From positions 248,001-312,000 of the forward strand of contig JAVSML010024717.1 in NCBI GenBank assembly GCA_038503035.1: DNA of 64,000 bases, in the 5' to 3' direction. A program made the position numbers and the translations under genes. A model generated the notes under the pieces. The model made no database searches and had not been told where the DNA came from. It saw only the letters and a program-made list of their open reading frames with translations. Shown here in pieces: positions 47,070 to 58,147 of this stretch; positions within the stretch are counted from its first letter, which is position 1; each line of letters starts with the position of its first letter. Source of the stretch: Crocodylus rhombifer (taxonomy: Eukaryota; Chordata; Crocodylia; Crocodylidae).

Positions 47070-47475
47070 TAACTGTCTCATGGGGCCACATGGGGATCAG
47101 GACAGTCCTGATTCCAACATAGCCAGAAGATCTGTCCCAGCAGCCAGGACTGCTGTGTCCCAGCCAGGTGGATCAGTTTGGGACCCAAACCCCATGTACT
47201 GGGGACAAACATATCCACCTGGGGAGAACAGTTATGTGGGGATCGAGAGGGTCCTGATTTCCATATGGCCTGATGAAGTATCCCCACCCAGTGGGGACAC
47301 TGCCTAGCAGCCACATGGGGATCAGAGGGATCGGGAGAGGCATCCCTGCCTACAGAGGGAGGATGATGCCTGGCAGCCACATGGGGATTGGGAGGGATCC
47401 AATCCCCATATGGCCAGGAGAGGCATTCCCACCTAGTGGGGATGCTACCTGGCAGCCACATGGGGATCAGGACCC
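47070..47475 (+). repeat. Minisatellite-like array
   Basis: The phrase 'gcagccacatggggatcag' or a close variant recurs at about 47078, 47306, 47373 and 47452, with a weaker 'tatgtggggatcgagaggg' at 47232. Between these, 'ggccaggagaggcattcccacctagtgggga' type blocks repeat. Spacing is 65-80 bp in the right half. The frames across it are repetitive and have no known homology. Confidence 0.65.
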
Positions 47476-48181
47476 CAGCACAACCTCCTCAAAATGCTGG
47501 ATTTAATCTGACAAACTCTATACTTTTTAACTGGCTGCAACAAAATAGTGATTTCCTCATAACTTATCTGAGAACCCTTACTAGAAAGGTAACATACAGG
47601 CAAACGTGTTATGAAATAAAACTTACTAGGTTTAACTGATTTTAGGACAGATTCACTTGCATGTAGGATGATGGGAAATGAGCATTGCCTGGAGTTCATA
47701 TTTTTGTAACAGACTTAACATAAGCATTTAGTTTTTCAGGCTTAATATAGGTAATTAAGTATCTCTTAATGTCCTTGTAGTAATAAGCCTTATGCTTAGC
47801 ATTAATACCCTGCAAGGGTATTAACTGAGGAATACTACTGCACACATATGACTAAAAATCAGTATTCCATCTATTTCCATTTTAGGAAATTAAACCACAT
47901 GTTTAAATTAATATCTATAGTAATTTGGGCACATCACAATTCTATTTGGAATGTCAGACTACTGGTCCAATTAAGAGATGAAAATGGTGGTAGAAGCTTG
48001 GCCAAAGTATAGGAGCTAGTGGATATAAATGCTAAGTGAAATGGCATTGGTACATAAAAGGTATAATGAGTAAAGTGAGTTACATACTTAAAATGCATTT
48101 TCTACTTCACAATATGTGCTCTGTACATATGCTTGCACTGTGATAATCAGTGAAAATGGGGTGAGCTCTTTCCCTTCACAT
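47476..48181. other. No gene recognised
   Basis: AT-rich sequence, nothing recognised. Confidence 0.5.
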
Positions 48182-48184
48182 TTA

Positions 48185-49226
48185 GGCTAGGGATAGAGAT
48201 TATACATAAACCAGTTTAAGTGATCAGAAGCTGGTTTAAACCTGTAACAGGACAGATATTCAGTTCACATAAACCAATTTGAAAATGACTGAAAGTGATT
48301 TGAGATAAACCTAGTTGAATGTAGCATCAGAATCCCCCAGCATCCCAGGATGCTCTCTGGGCTGGGCAGGGCTATCTGCTCCACAGCAAGCCTGGCCCCT
48401 CCCCTCTACTGCCTGGCTGGAGCTCAGCACAAACATGCAGGCACATCAGGGTCTGCTGTCTTCCCTGTGCCCCCCTCTCCCCACCTCACGCCTCACTGCT
48501 TAAGCAGAGATCCCTTCCTCCTCTCTGCCACAGCAGGAACCATAGCCAGCATGTGGCATTCTAGCTAATGCCAACAGGTATCTTTGTGTGAGTCTCTCTC
48601 TCCAATTTCACTGAAATAGGCAGACAGAACAGTGGCTACTTAGGTCTTTTGGAGCTAATCAACAGGTCAGCCAAGTAGGTGTTTAAGAAGTTTAAAGTAA
48701 TGTGGAGAGAGACTATTATTTTGCTAATCGGGTGATAAAGACTGTTAGCTCCTTTCCTCCCCCTCCCCCTCCCTTCCCAGCTGGCTTGCTCTCCTGTCAG
48801 TTTGCTGAAGACAGTATGACAAAGCAGGGAGGGAGATTGAAAAGCTCTGTATCCTCAACAGATGCATGCACTGCATGCCCCTCCACTCCTTGCCTCAGAG
48901 TGCTAGCCTGGGGCTGGCAACACTCCCGCTCTTTGAGCAGCCAGTGGGGAAAAGCCTGGGCCACACAGGCAGACATCCCTAATGAGAGAGTCCTGCCAGG
49001 GCCTGGCCATGCTCCGCTCCACTCAGCTCCCTGCAGAAGGGAAGGGAGGGCTGCTCTAGCACCCCTGCAGCTTCTAGCCTGAGCCACTGCAGGCATGTGC
49101 CTGAATTTCTTCAGTCCAGAGAGAATGCCTGTCCAGTTTCAAACTAGCTCAGCCTAGTCAGGTTAGACAAATCTGCAAAGACTGAGCCAATTCAGGCTCA
49201 AGCTTTTTGAATGTCTGTCCCTAGCA
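48185..49226. mobile_element. Harbinger-like MITE, copy 3 of 4
   Basis: Left end GGCTAGGGATAGAGATTA; right end, reverse-complemented, TGCTAGGGACAGACATT. It is flanked by TTA at 48182-48184 and 49227-49229. It has the same orientation as copy 2 and shares 'aagtgatcagaa(a/g)ctggttta' and 'aacaggacagatattcag' on the left and 'gactgagccaattcaggctc' on the right. The GC-rich interior is longer than in copy 2 and has a C/T-rich stretch near 48750-48780. No transposase frame is seen. Confidence 0.8.
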
Positions 49227-49229
49227 TTA

Positions 49230-50263
49230 CTGTAAGGTAGAAGCATATGCAAAAGGAAGTTATAAGGAATCTAATTCACTGTAACTACTCTCCCTGTCCT
49301 ACCCTTCAGTAACTTGTTTATCTAGCTGTACCATACTTGCCCTGATATTTATAAGGTGGGTAAAATTAATAAACATACCCAGTATGATATTCTGTTAGAG
49401 CTAAATTCAGCCACTATTAGGCTTGCATCTGGAGCTACTGGGACAACAGCATTTTCCATATTGGTCTTTAGCTGGTAAGTTTAATTTTGTGCATTTGTTA
49501 ATAGACGTGTCAAATTTTTCATCCCCTCCAATTGTTACCATTAAATGGGACATTTTTCACACTATCTAAAGTCAAAGTAACCTTAAAAGTCTATGTTGTT
49601 TCCTTTTTAACTTGTTTTTCCTTTTTACCTAAATAAAAATTTGAATTACTTTCCAAATATTTTCCTGATTTGGGTTCTTAACAATTCTCATGTCTGAAAT
49701 CCAGTCTATTTTCAATCGTGCCCCTGACAACAAATTATCAAAAAACAAAAAGAAAACAGGCAGCTACTTATAGTATATGTAAGTGTGATAGTCAACTGCA
49801 TTTAGGAATTACCAATCAGTAGTTTCAAAAGTGAAAATGTAAATGCTGCCCTTTCCCTGCAGGTAATATCCATGCCTGCAGAATTACATGTGTACCATTT
49901 ACCATTGATTACCATGTCAACAACCTGGCAATTTGTAATAGTTCAACAGCCTACTAAAAATAGCTCCTGACTGTTCTCAGTGGGAGAGGGTTGACTAGTC
50001 CATAGCATATAGATGATTTCCACTTTCTCTGTTTGCGTCAAGCTCACTTTCCATATATGCATTCCACAAGAAATACAGTAGGTATTCTCTTAATATTAGG
50101 AAGCTAGTTATTCATTCATGTAGATATAAATGGCACTATCTTTTTTTTGCTTATCTTGAAAAAGTAGGCATGCCATGTGTATTATCCCAGTCTACTTAAT
50201 TTGCAGTAGCTTTTCCTTTACTTAACCCAAGACTTTACTAGGCATGGTATCAGGAACGATATT
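49230..50263. other. No gene recognised
   Basis: AT-rich unique-looking sequence. Confidence 0.55.
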
Positions 50264-50268
50264 GACTT

Positions 50269-50736
50269 TGTTGGTGTCACTGGGCATAACCCCAGGTAAC
50301 TCAGAGGGATGGAAGAACATGAGTGTCGATGAAGTCCTTCTGCTCTGGGCTCAGACGAGCCAGGACCCCCCCTTGCCCACCCTTTGTAACCCTTTCTCTG
50401 GCGCCTGTAATCTCCTGTCCTTCCGGAAAACAGGCGAGCTAAAACTGTTATCTGTGGAATGCAAGGGCACTGCTCGGAAAGAGAAGGGAGGAGGGAAAGG
50501 GGAGGAAGAGGGGGGCCAGCTGCTGGAAAATCATTCCAGAGAATTGACCAAGATATAAAAGTACACTGTTGCAGAGCTAAGGGCGGAGGATTTGAGACCA
50601 TACAGTCTCCCTGTGCCTTTTACTTGAGCTCAAATAAACTCTGTCTCCTTCTCCCCCCAGTGTGTTTATTTGGCGCGACGCACACCGGGCAACGAACCCA
50701 GTTGTTGCCTCCCTCAGGCACCTTGTGCCAGCAACA
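50269..50736 (+). mobile_element. Solo LTR of an endogenous retrovirus
   Basis: A 468-bp LTR beginning TGTTGGTGTCAC and ending GTGCCAGCAACA, inverted ends matching at 10 of 12. It is flanked by the perfect 4-bp duplication actt (50265-50268 and 50737-50740). In sense order it has a TATA box (tataaaa, 50554), a polyadenylation signal AATAAA (50633) and then a CpG-rich U5-like stretch 'ggcgcgacgcacaccgggc'. Length, TATA-to-polyA spacing of about 80 bp and a 4-bp TSD favour a gammaretrovirus-like origin, which is inference. No internal viral gene remains. Confidence 0.82.
50554..50560 (+). promoter_or_regulatory. TATA box of the solo LTR
   Basis: tataaaa placed 73 bp upstream of the LTR's AATAAA, the arrangement expected for U3/R of a retroviral LTR. 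Confidence 0.6.
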
Positions 50737-50740
50737 ACTT

Positions 50741-52785
50741 TTTAAAGTGAACACCAGTAATAGTATTTGGCCAAAAAGTACAGCATCTATTTTGCATAGC
50801 TTTTTTTTTTTTGCCTATATATTTTTAGATAATTGACCTACTATAGACATTTTGGGGAAATAATTTAAAACATCCATACATTTCAAATCAGAATGGTAGT
50901 ACTTTGCACTCACTTCTCACTGATGTAAGTGACTACCAAAGGCAAAAGGAATGGAGGTTCTGTTCCAAGGAGCTTCAGAGAATCTCAAGTTGTGTGTTTC
51001 TTCTCTGTGTGATTCATCCTGCTGGGATTTCCTGCCTGAAGCCAAAAGGACTCCGCCTGTGCATTAATTGTTAGTTGGTAGTTGTGCTGGAAGAAAAGAT
51101 TTGCATATGGAAGGATAAATACTGACACTGTAGAACTTTAGAAGCTAAGGAATATTTGAACAGTGAGATCTGGAGAAACATTACCATTTCAAGTTTACAA
51201 AAGGAAATGGCTACCATGAAATCAGAGGCTTGGCAGTCCATAACGACAAAGGTCAAGAAGACCAGGCAATATTCTATATGGCTGAAAACAGATGGCCAGG
51301 CTGTAACCACTACAGAAGAAAGGAGTTGAAGAAACTCCACATAGCTAGATGTTTCAAATCATTTCCTGCTATTTCCATGTGAAGAAGTTGGTAAAGTCTC
51401 TGAAAAAAATCCAGCTGATCAAACAGAACCCATCTTGCAAGATAATTGAGCATGGCCAGAAAGTATCTCCAACCATACAAACAGGACAGGGTATCATTGA
51501 CATGGACTCGGTGCTATGAAGAATGGAGAGAATGGTTTATAAGTAACAAGCAGTTTACTGAAGTTTGTCGCTACCAGGACAGTTTGCCATCTTCTCAGAT
51601 CCAATATAGGGGACTAGATAGGGCTCTGAACCTGGCTGGCAAGACTCCACTGGGGATGGTGCATTGGTTCACACAATACTTCACTGACTGTTGAAAACAG
51701 AGTATCTAGAGGGGGGCGGAGAAAAAAGAATGTCAGTTATCTTATGTCTACGTTTGCTTGAAAGGCATTCCCAGAAGGCAAAAGATTTTGGAAGTGAACT
51801 GTTGGCTGAGTAAGTAGATGTAAGTCAGAATGTTTGATTTTATGCAGTACTGGGCCACCCATGCTGAAGAAGGCTGTGCAGCAGGGAAGGTATTTATCTC
51901 AGCAGAGGGGGATTCCATCTTTAGGGAGAGCTGGGCACATTAATCCAAAGGCTGTTAAATTAAAAGTTAAAAGGGAGAGTGAAAGGAAGGAACAAATAAG
52001 CACTCATTTGGAACAGAATTTATCCAGGGCACCAAAGGAACACAAGAAGAATAAATTATATAATTATCCATATGCCATTGACAGGAGCTTGCATAATAAT
52101 AAAGAAAAAGAAGTAAATTCGTCATTTTTAAGTATCAATTTGACCTACCTGGCATTAATGGGAAGACTTGCATCACTGGAATTTTAAAATCATTACATAT
52201 AACCTCTTAATGAAGGGCTACATGTCATTTTACCTCCCCCTTTCCTAATCCATCAATAATAGTATTACCTGATAATGAGTCACTAATAGCTTGGAAGCCA
52301 ATAATCTCACAAGCTTATCCATCAGTGTTCTAAAATCAACAGCACAAGACAGGATACCGGGTGTTGTGTTCTACATACCACCCAATTTTATTAGAGAACA
52401 GGCTGATTCCATAAGCACACTTGTATTAAAGCTACTTAGACAAACTGCACCACAAAATTCCAAGTATCTGAAACTTAATTTCATCCCAAGTCAGAATGAA
52501 AATGCCAAATTTTGGCATTTTCATATAATAAAAAAAATGAAATTGAGTAATTTTTACCTGATTAAAGTTTTCTCCTGATAGAGTTGAAACCCCTTGTTTT
52601 GCCTTAGTAAATTCAACCTTCATTATATTCTGTTTTATAACATACAATATACAAGTTAAACCAAACTATAACAGAAATTATATAGTTGAAATTATATAAA
52701 CAAGCAAAGCTATTTTGATAATTTCAACAGAATTGGTAGATTCCTTTGAAACATTTTGATTTCATCCCATCAATATTTTCCTACA
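50741..52785. other. No gene recognised with confidence
   Basis: AT-rich DNA with frames of up to 117 codons at 51834-52187 (plus) and 82 codons at 51446-51694. Neither shows a domain I recognise. The first is lysine-rich and could be relic LINE linker, since LINE RT homology begins at about 52.8 kb on the same strand, but this is unproven. Confidence 0.4.
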
Positions 52786-52789
52786 GGTA

Positions 52790-53470
52790 AAATATTGCAA
52801 CGCTTTCCAAAAAGGTGAATGGCATGATCCGAGTATTTACAGGCCTATCAGCCTGGCATCAGTCCCAGGCAAAATAATCAAAAAGCTAATGTAGAGCATT
52901 CTGTTAAAATAATTAAATCTGGGTGTTAATTATGGTTTATGGAAAGCAGATCTTGTCAAGCTAAACTAATATTTTATATATAGATAAATATAGTTATATC
53001 TCATATTTTATAAAAACAAGGTTGGCTTATAAAGATGCATCTGATCTAACATACTTAGCTGTATAAGATATTTATTTTGGTTCTGTATGGCATTTGAAGA
53101 AGCTAAAAGTTTACCAAACTAATATTATGCTCACTAAATGGATGGCATCAGTAAGCAGAAGTGTATCTAGAAAGGTAGATCATTTCAGAGATCATTTCTT
53201 GGTCTTGGATATTTTAATACTTTTTATCAGCAACTTGAAACAAATAATTACTTAACGAAGTCTTTAGATAATGGGAAAAGGGCTTGTGGAGCGGTAAATA
53301 AGGAAGAGAAAAAAATCAGTGACACAAAGTTGTCTTGTTCACTTGGAAATTTGGCTTCATGAAAGCAGTAACATTTTCATTCAGCCAAATGTAAAGCCAT
53401 ACAAAGAAATTTGCAGTCATGATGGGTTGTATATAAGTTCCCAGCACAATATGGGGCTAACAGAGTTAAG
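52790..53470 (+). mobile_element. Old CR1/L3-type LINE fragment
   Basis: The translation starting at 52831 reads DPSIYRPISLASVPGKIIKKL, the conserved RT block that precedes palm motif A in CR1-clade LINEs. Downstream homology is very faint (for example a 'KLSCSLGNLA'-like stretch) and broken by many stops. It is clearly older and more AT-rich than the other CR1 copies. The 3' boundary is a guess. Confidence 0.55.
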
Positions 53471-53499
53471 GTAATCAATGGCTGTGTAGACAAGTGAGA

Positions 53500-54180
53500 G
53501 ATGGTAGCCACTCACTCAGATGGCAGGGTAGATATTCACCATTATAAACTAAGAGAGGGAGAGAAAGAAAGCACACAAGTTTTCATGAACACAAGTTCAT
53601 TTAATCAGATGCTGCAAAAGGACAGCATAGAAAATAGTATAAAGGTGCAATGCAACAGGTGCAAAGGGAAGAGAGAAAGGAAAGGGAAAAGGGCAGGGGG
53701 AAGGAAGGAATGGAAAGAAGCATTCAAGTGCTGGAAGAGGCATTCAAGCAAATAACTCATAGGAACAAAGATATCACAAAAACTCATCCAGCTAATGAGA
53801 TAAAAATCCATAGTCCCTGTTTAAACCATTCTTAACACAATCCAGTCTGTGGGTGATTCCTTGTTCTGCAATTTCCCGTTTCAAACTGGTTATTAAAACT
53901 TTGCTGTCTGAGAACAGTAACCCTAAGGTCAGCAATGGAGTGTTCAGAGAGGTTAAAATGTTCTACCACAAGCTTGTCTTGCTGCAGTTAATGTCAGATT
54001 GGTGTTCATTCTTTCTTACATGTAGAGATAACCCTATCTGTCCGATATAGACAGCAGGCGGGCACTGTAAGCAGGTGATGGCACAAATGATGTTGGTTAG
54101 AGTTGCAGGTGAATAAACCTTTGGATGTTGTACTCCTTGGTAGTTGATCCAGTGATTATGTGGTCTGTATTGATGTGGGG
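53500..54180 (-). mobile_element. Penelope-like retroelement, GIY-YIG endonuclease relic
   Basis: On the minus strand the translation from about 54125 gives the cysteine cluster CAITCLQC, directly followed by PPAVYIGQIGLSLHVRKNEH (about 54064-54008). This has the GIY-YIG signature (VYIG) and the conserved arginine and histidine of the fold. Further down are SLKREIAEQGITHRLDCVK and GLNRDYGFLSH (about 53900-53780). The Cys cluster before GIY-YIG is characteristic of Penelope-like elements, whose endonuclease nicks DNA for RT priming. A stop, a frameshift and the lack of the RT part show a 5'-truncated dead copy. The 3' flank at 53.5-53.78 kb is purine-rich. Confidence 0.75.
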
Positions 54181-54261
54181 GAACAGCAGGTATTGGGTGT
54201 AAGCAAGGAACACAGAGGGATATAAGGAGCTTATGACCTCAGCTTCTGGCAACTGCTCCTA

Positions 54262-54740
54262 AGATATCATGTCAAGATCTCAAAAAAATGTTGAAACAAT
54301 GGAGATTTAGAAAAAGAGCCCCAGGAAGGAGTAAAAAATGGGCAAACCAAACCTTATGTTCAGACCCAGAGACTTCTAAGTGTTTAGCTCTTTAAAGAGA
54401 AGGATAAGGAGTAATTGGATTACTGTAAGTATCTATCTACATGGGAAGAGAATTTGATCATAGAATGTTTTTCAGCCTAGGAGAAAAAAATACAAGGTCG
54501 AATGGTGAAAAGTGAAACTAGAAAAATATAGACTAAAAGAAGATGCAATTTTTATAGTAAGGGTAATTATGGGTTGGAATGGTTTGTCTATCTGAGTAAA
54601 TTTATCAAGACAGGATTTTTTTCCAAAATGTGCTTCTACTTCAGCTACAACTCTTGGATTTGAAGTAGGAATAAACTTGAGGAATTAGTCTCCTATGCCA
54701 TGCAGGAGCTCACTTATAGATCATCACAATGGCCTTGAAA
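54262..54740. other. No gene recognised
   Basis: AT-rich spacer, nothing recognised. A faint CR1-like 'atgggttggaatggtttg' occurs near 54569. Confidence 0.45.
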
Positions 54741-54745
54741 TCAAT

Positions 54746-57522
54746 GGGCGCATCCACACGAGTGCACACTTGCATCTTGCAGCATCTCAAAGCACAGCAC
54801 AGGGCCATGTGCTTTCGTGCGCCACTCATGGGGAACACCAGTCACACCAGCCCAGGTCCTGCATGCACAGAAGCAGCCCGGCAAGATGGCACAGGGCTCA
54901 TGAAGGGAGAGGAGTATGAGGGAGGGCTGGAGCCCAGTGAGGAGACTGCAGCCAAGCAGGGAGGTGAGCAGGGGGCTGCAACCAGCCACAGGCCAAGTGG
55001 GGGGACTGCAACCAAGCAGGGAGTTGAGTGGGGGGACTGCACCCAGCCATGGGGTGAGTGGGGGGGGCTGAAGCCATGCAGGGGAGTTTGTTGACAGACC
55101 CACCCCTCCTGAGCTGCCCCCCCATGGTCCCCTGCACCCTCAGTAGCCCCCCCCCCCACTCCTCCAGCTCCCTCAAACCCCTTCTTACCTGGCATAGAGC
55201 CTAGGTCCTAGTCATAGGTTCAAAATGTGAAAAAGTTTTCCAGAGGGAGACACAGAGCAGACCCCCCCAGGCTGCACCCACCAGTCCTCAAAGGCATCCA
55301 AGGAGCCAGTGGATGCTTCCCACTGGTATTCTCCCCAGAAACATGCATGGACAAGTGAGAGGAAAGTGGCCCCACAGTCTCCGGGCACCTTCCAAGCCCA
55401 GGCCTACTTCCTGGTCAGGGCCAGGAGGTCCTGCGATTTGGTGGGGCCATGGATGGGATGACCAAAATCAAAAAGGTTGGGGGGTTAAATTCAACCAGAA
55501 CTCTAGACTTGGTGATGGCTTTATGGACATCCCCAGTGCCTTGTGGGATGAGGGTGGAGTACAGATGCAGCCACTGGGATGCCCCAGCAATGCCCTGGCT
55601 GAGCAGGTCCCGCCACTTGGTGTCTGGGTGGGACGCAAGGGCGGCATGGTGGACAGTGTGGTGCATGACCATGTAGAGGTGGTGGTGACGGGCAGTGGAA
55701 AACTGGACTGATCTGATGTCCTCCAGCCAGCTCAGATGGTGGAGGGAGGAGTGCTGTGAAGCTGAGTGAGGTGCTAGCCCCACAACAAACTCCAGCAGGC
55801 TGTAGAACACGGGGGTGGAGGGCGGGGACCACCACCACACAGAACCTGGTCAACAAAGGCAAGAGCATTAGGAGGTAGGGCAGATTTCACCTCCTGGACC
55901 AGACAGCAGGTTGCATGAGTTGTGGGTAGACCCATGTACCAAGCCAGCTCAGCAGGGTCCACCCACTCCTGCCTGTCATAGTCCAGGAGGTTTCCAATAC
56001 AGGTGACACCAGCCAGGATCAACCTCTGTTGCAACTGGGGTACCTCTACTTACAGAACCTCCAGCTGGGGGTTCCAGAGGAGGGCCTCAAAGAGCAGGTC
56101 AGCACCCTAGACCTGGAGGTAGAAACCAGCCTCCAGGCCCGGAGGACATCCTGGTAGAAATCTGGCAGCCCTCATGGGTCCTGCAGAGAGAAGCCCTGCA
56201 GTCTGAGGAGCTGCCAGTCATATTGGAGTCCCCGAAAAGAGGCGGAGGAAAGCACGCCCCGGGTGGCCCCATGCCATGTGGCTACCAACACTGTATAGTA
56301 GTTACTGCAGGGCCTGAAGATGGAAAGCCTAGACTTGGCTGTGCAGGCAAACCAGGCCCTGGCACCCCTCTCCTGAACAGGATGGGCTCCATCAGGGTCC
56401 AGCTGAGCTTGAACAAACACTCTGCAGAGGAATACAGCACCTGGAGAGCCTGCATGAAGTAGGGCCCAAAGCCAAAGGCCCACAGCATGCCTATGAGGTA
56501 CCCATGATCTACTCTGTCAAACGCCTTCTCCTGGTCCAGGGATAGGAGGAAGAAAAACAGGCCCTCCCGGTGTGCTATCTCTAGGAGGTTCAGAACCAGG
56601 TACAGGTTGTCAAAGATGGAACATCTAGGCACTGTGTATATCTGGTTGGGATGGATCATGTCTGTCAGCATGGACCGCATGTGCAGTGAGATGGCCTTCA
56701 CCGCCACTTTGTACTCTGTGCAGAGGAGGGACATGGGATACCAGTTCCTCAGGTGGTAGAGATCCCCCTTCTTTGGCAGGAGGGTCAGCATGGCCCTCTG
56801 GCATGACAGGGGGAGCTCCCCACTTCCCTTGGATTTGGCCCCGACAAGGGCCAAGCTAAGGACATCCCAGAAGCCCCAGCAGAACTCCACAGTCAGCCTG
56901 TTGATGCCCAGCACCTTGTTGCCAGGCATCAGGTGGAGGGTGGCCAAAAACCCAGCCAAAGTAAAAGGAGCTTCCAGTTGGTTGTGGTCACCCATGCTGA
57001 CCTGCGGGAGTCCCTCCCACAGGGTCTGACAGACCTCAGCATCAGTCAGCTCCAGGGAGAGCTCTTCATAGAAGGCCCACGTGTACTGGCACATCTCACC
57101 TGGATCCATGAGGGGGTCCTATCACCCACCAGAAGGCAGGTGATGTACTGCAGCAACCAGCAACAGCAGCTTTGGACAGGAAGGGGTGTGGCCAACCTCC
57201 TCCTGGAGGCTCCTCCACCAGAAGCTCCTGAGAGCAAGTAGCCCTAAGCTACTTGCCAGGTCAGCTTTTTATATTGCTGGGGCCACACAGGGCAGCTTTT
57301 TATACTGCTAGGGATAGCAAAGGTGTTGGCCCCAGGCTCTAGCTCCAGTCTGCAGTTCCAGGAGGAGGCAGGCAGGGTTATTTTGCACCACATGGCACAA
57401 TTTGCCCCACACCAAAGTGCACGTCCGGCACACGTGCTGAGGCAAAAAGCCCCAACTCAAATTTTCAGCACTTTTATTTGAGCTGCTGCAAGCGCACATG
57501 CGTGCATGTGTGGACGTGCCCA
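54746..57522. mobile_element. Putative DNA element enclosing a Tx1 LINE fragment
   Basis: Left end TGGGCGCATCCACACGAGTGCACACTTGCATCTTGCAGCA and reverse-complemented right end TGGGCACGTCCACACATGCACGCATGTGCGCTTGCAGCA are alignable over about 40 bp, giving a TIR similar to that of the 46.4-kb element. Both flanking arms end in 'cttgcagc(a)tctcaaa/gcttgcagcagctcaaa'. No direct repeat was found at the borders. Inside lies a 2-kb Tx1-type LINE ORF2 relic. Confidence 0.5.
55212..57240 (-). pseudogene. Tx1/L1-clade LINE ORF2 (reverse transcriptase), broken
   Basis: On the minus strand, 57109-56282 is one 275-codon open frame. It contains GFLATLHLMPGNKVLGINRL, LPLSCQRAMLTLLPKKGDL, LRNWYPMSLLCTEYKV, the palm motif A LSLDQEKAFDRVDHGYL and ILFRRGVPGPGLP. 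These match the Tx1-like LINEs of turtles and crocodilians. Beyond a frameshift the rest follows: DYDRQEWVDPAELAW (55985), QEVKSALPPNALAFVDQVL (55895) and TKWRDLLSQ (55610). The C-terminal end is AFEDWWVQPGGVCSVSPSGK, with the ORF stop at about 55212. The YxDD catalytic motif segment is lost or garbled. It represents about the C-terminal two thirds of ORF2. Confidence 0.82.
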
Positions 57523-57605
57523 ATGAGTCCACACCTAAAAATCCTGACTAGTTGAACCAAACTTGGTTTATTTGTTGAATTTTGGTAAACCATGATGGAC
57601 ATGTC

Positions 57606-58139
57606 CAGGGGTGGATCCAGGATTTCCCAAAAAAGGGTGCAGGAGCAGTAACCCATGATGCAGGAGTGGCTGCACCCACTGGTCCCAACTTTCTCTGCCC
57701 CCACCAGTTCAGGCAGACTTTGTCAAGTCCAGAAAGTGCTTTCTTCACTGCTCAGGGCAGGGAAGCTCCAGAGCCAACTGGGCTGAGTTGGCATGGAGCT
57801 CAGCAGGGGAGGGGACAGCAGCACAGCATGGCACAATAACATGTTTCCCCCTACCACATCTTGCCTGGTATTGGCTTGGGGAAGGGAAACCCGATCCATC
57901 CCTTCTGCTGGTGTCCCTGTCCCCAGCTGAGCCCAGCCCCATGCAGTGGGCACAAATGGCTTGGGTGCTTCCCCACCCTCAGGACAGTGGGGAAAGTTAG
58001 GTGGGAGAGGGGAGCTGGAGGGGCAGGGAGGGGATGTTCCTCTGAGCAGGAAAACAAAGGGAAGAAGGATTTTCACACAGTTTAGAGACTTTAAAAAGTC
58101 CCTGTCACTACACGCCCCCCCCCCCCGGATCTACCCATA
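57606..58139. mobile_element. hAT MITE (CAGGGGTGGATCC ends)
   Basis: A 534-bp element. Left end caggggtggatccagga; right end, reverse-complemented, tatgggtagatccgggg. The 8-bp flanks gacatgtc (57598-57605) and ggcatgtc (58140-58147) match at 7 of 8. A run of 12 C (58115-58126) adjoins the right TIR, typical for this family. The interior is GC-rich and non-coding. Confidence 0.8.
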
Positions 58140-58147
58140 GGCATGTC

